A stretch of 19,681 nt of DNA from Actinomycetes bacterium (GTDB lineage Bacteria; Actinomycetota; Actinomycetes; Actinomycetales; Microbacteriaceae), in contig JAEWJG010000053.1 in assembly GCA_023386675.1 (NCBI GenBank), forward strand, positions 1 through 19,681. The letters are read 5' to 3'. This document shows, one piece after another, positions 19,678 to 19,681 of this stretch (within the stretch, counting starts at the first letter, position 1; each line of letters starts with the position of its first letter). The translations under genes and the position numbers were made by a program. Below the pieces are notes generated by a model. The model was not told where the DNA came from, did not search any database, and saw only the letters and a list, made by a program, of their open reading frames with translations.

Positions 19678-19681
19678 ACTC

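Overview
The window is high-G+C DNA, packed with short intergenic gaps, and looks like an actinobacterial chromosome. A Microbacteriaceae-type genome (Leifsonia or a relative) is my best guess. The grounds are codon use, frequent GTG starts, an actinobacterial SpaH/EbpB-type pilus cassette, a csrA gene of the kind found beside flagellar genes, and many starts with a -10 hexamer only 6-7 bases upstream (leaderless transcription). No rRNA, tRNA, CRISPR array, insertion sequence or phage gene was found. No gene-free stretch exceeds 300 bases.

Layout. 1-579: tail of a protein resembling a degenerate SRP/FlhF-type GTPase, then csrA; probably the end of a flagellar cluster. 557-2002: a DUF4386 membrane protein diverging from a TetR regulator, with two near-identical palindromic operators between them. 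2082-5478: a DHA2-type MFS exporter followed closely by a NarL/LuxR-type histidine kinase and response regulator. 5500-6581: a TMEM175-like membrane protein, a one-TM basic microprotein, and a convergent acidic repeat protein. 6695-9559: a 954-residue polytopic membrane protein whose ends carry the parts of a serine alpha/beta-hydrolase. 9600-10182: two small acidic, probably disordered proteins, closed by a strong hairpin. 10266-11870 (minus): a two-TM microprotein, a translationally coupled pair of conserved hypotheticals, and a HAD phosphatase. 12108-12926: an SDR oxidoreductase.

13061-17590 is the most coherent unit: a compact pilus locus. It has an LPXTG major pilin with pilin motif and E-box, a class C sortase, a signal peptidase I with an unusual cytoplasmic extension of about 280 residues, and a DUF4190-like small membrane protein. 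A hairpin between pilin and sortase could make pilin the abundant product. The signal peptidase would process the pilin precursor, and the sortase would polymerise it through the pilin-motif lysine. No minor pilin or tip adhesin is visible in the window.

17602-19665 (minus): a TolB/PD40-like lipoprotein, a DUF1345-like membrane protein with a pore-like C-terminal hairpin, and a small hypothetical. The last two are separated by a terminator hairpin that runs directly into a promoter.

Most distinctive observations: the split hydrolase-membrane protein, the pilus locus with its extended signal peptidase and lid-less sortase, the paired TetR operators, and the recurrent leaderless promoter signature.
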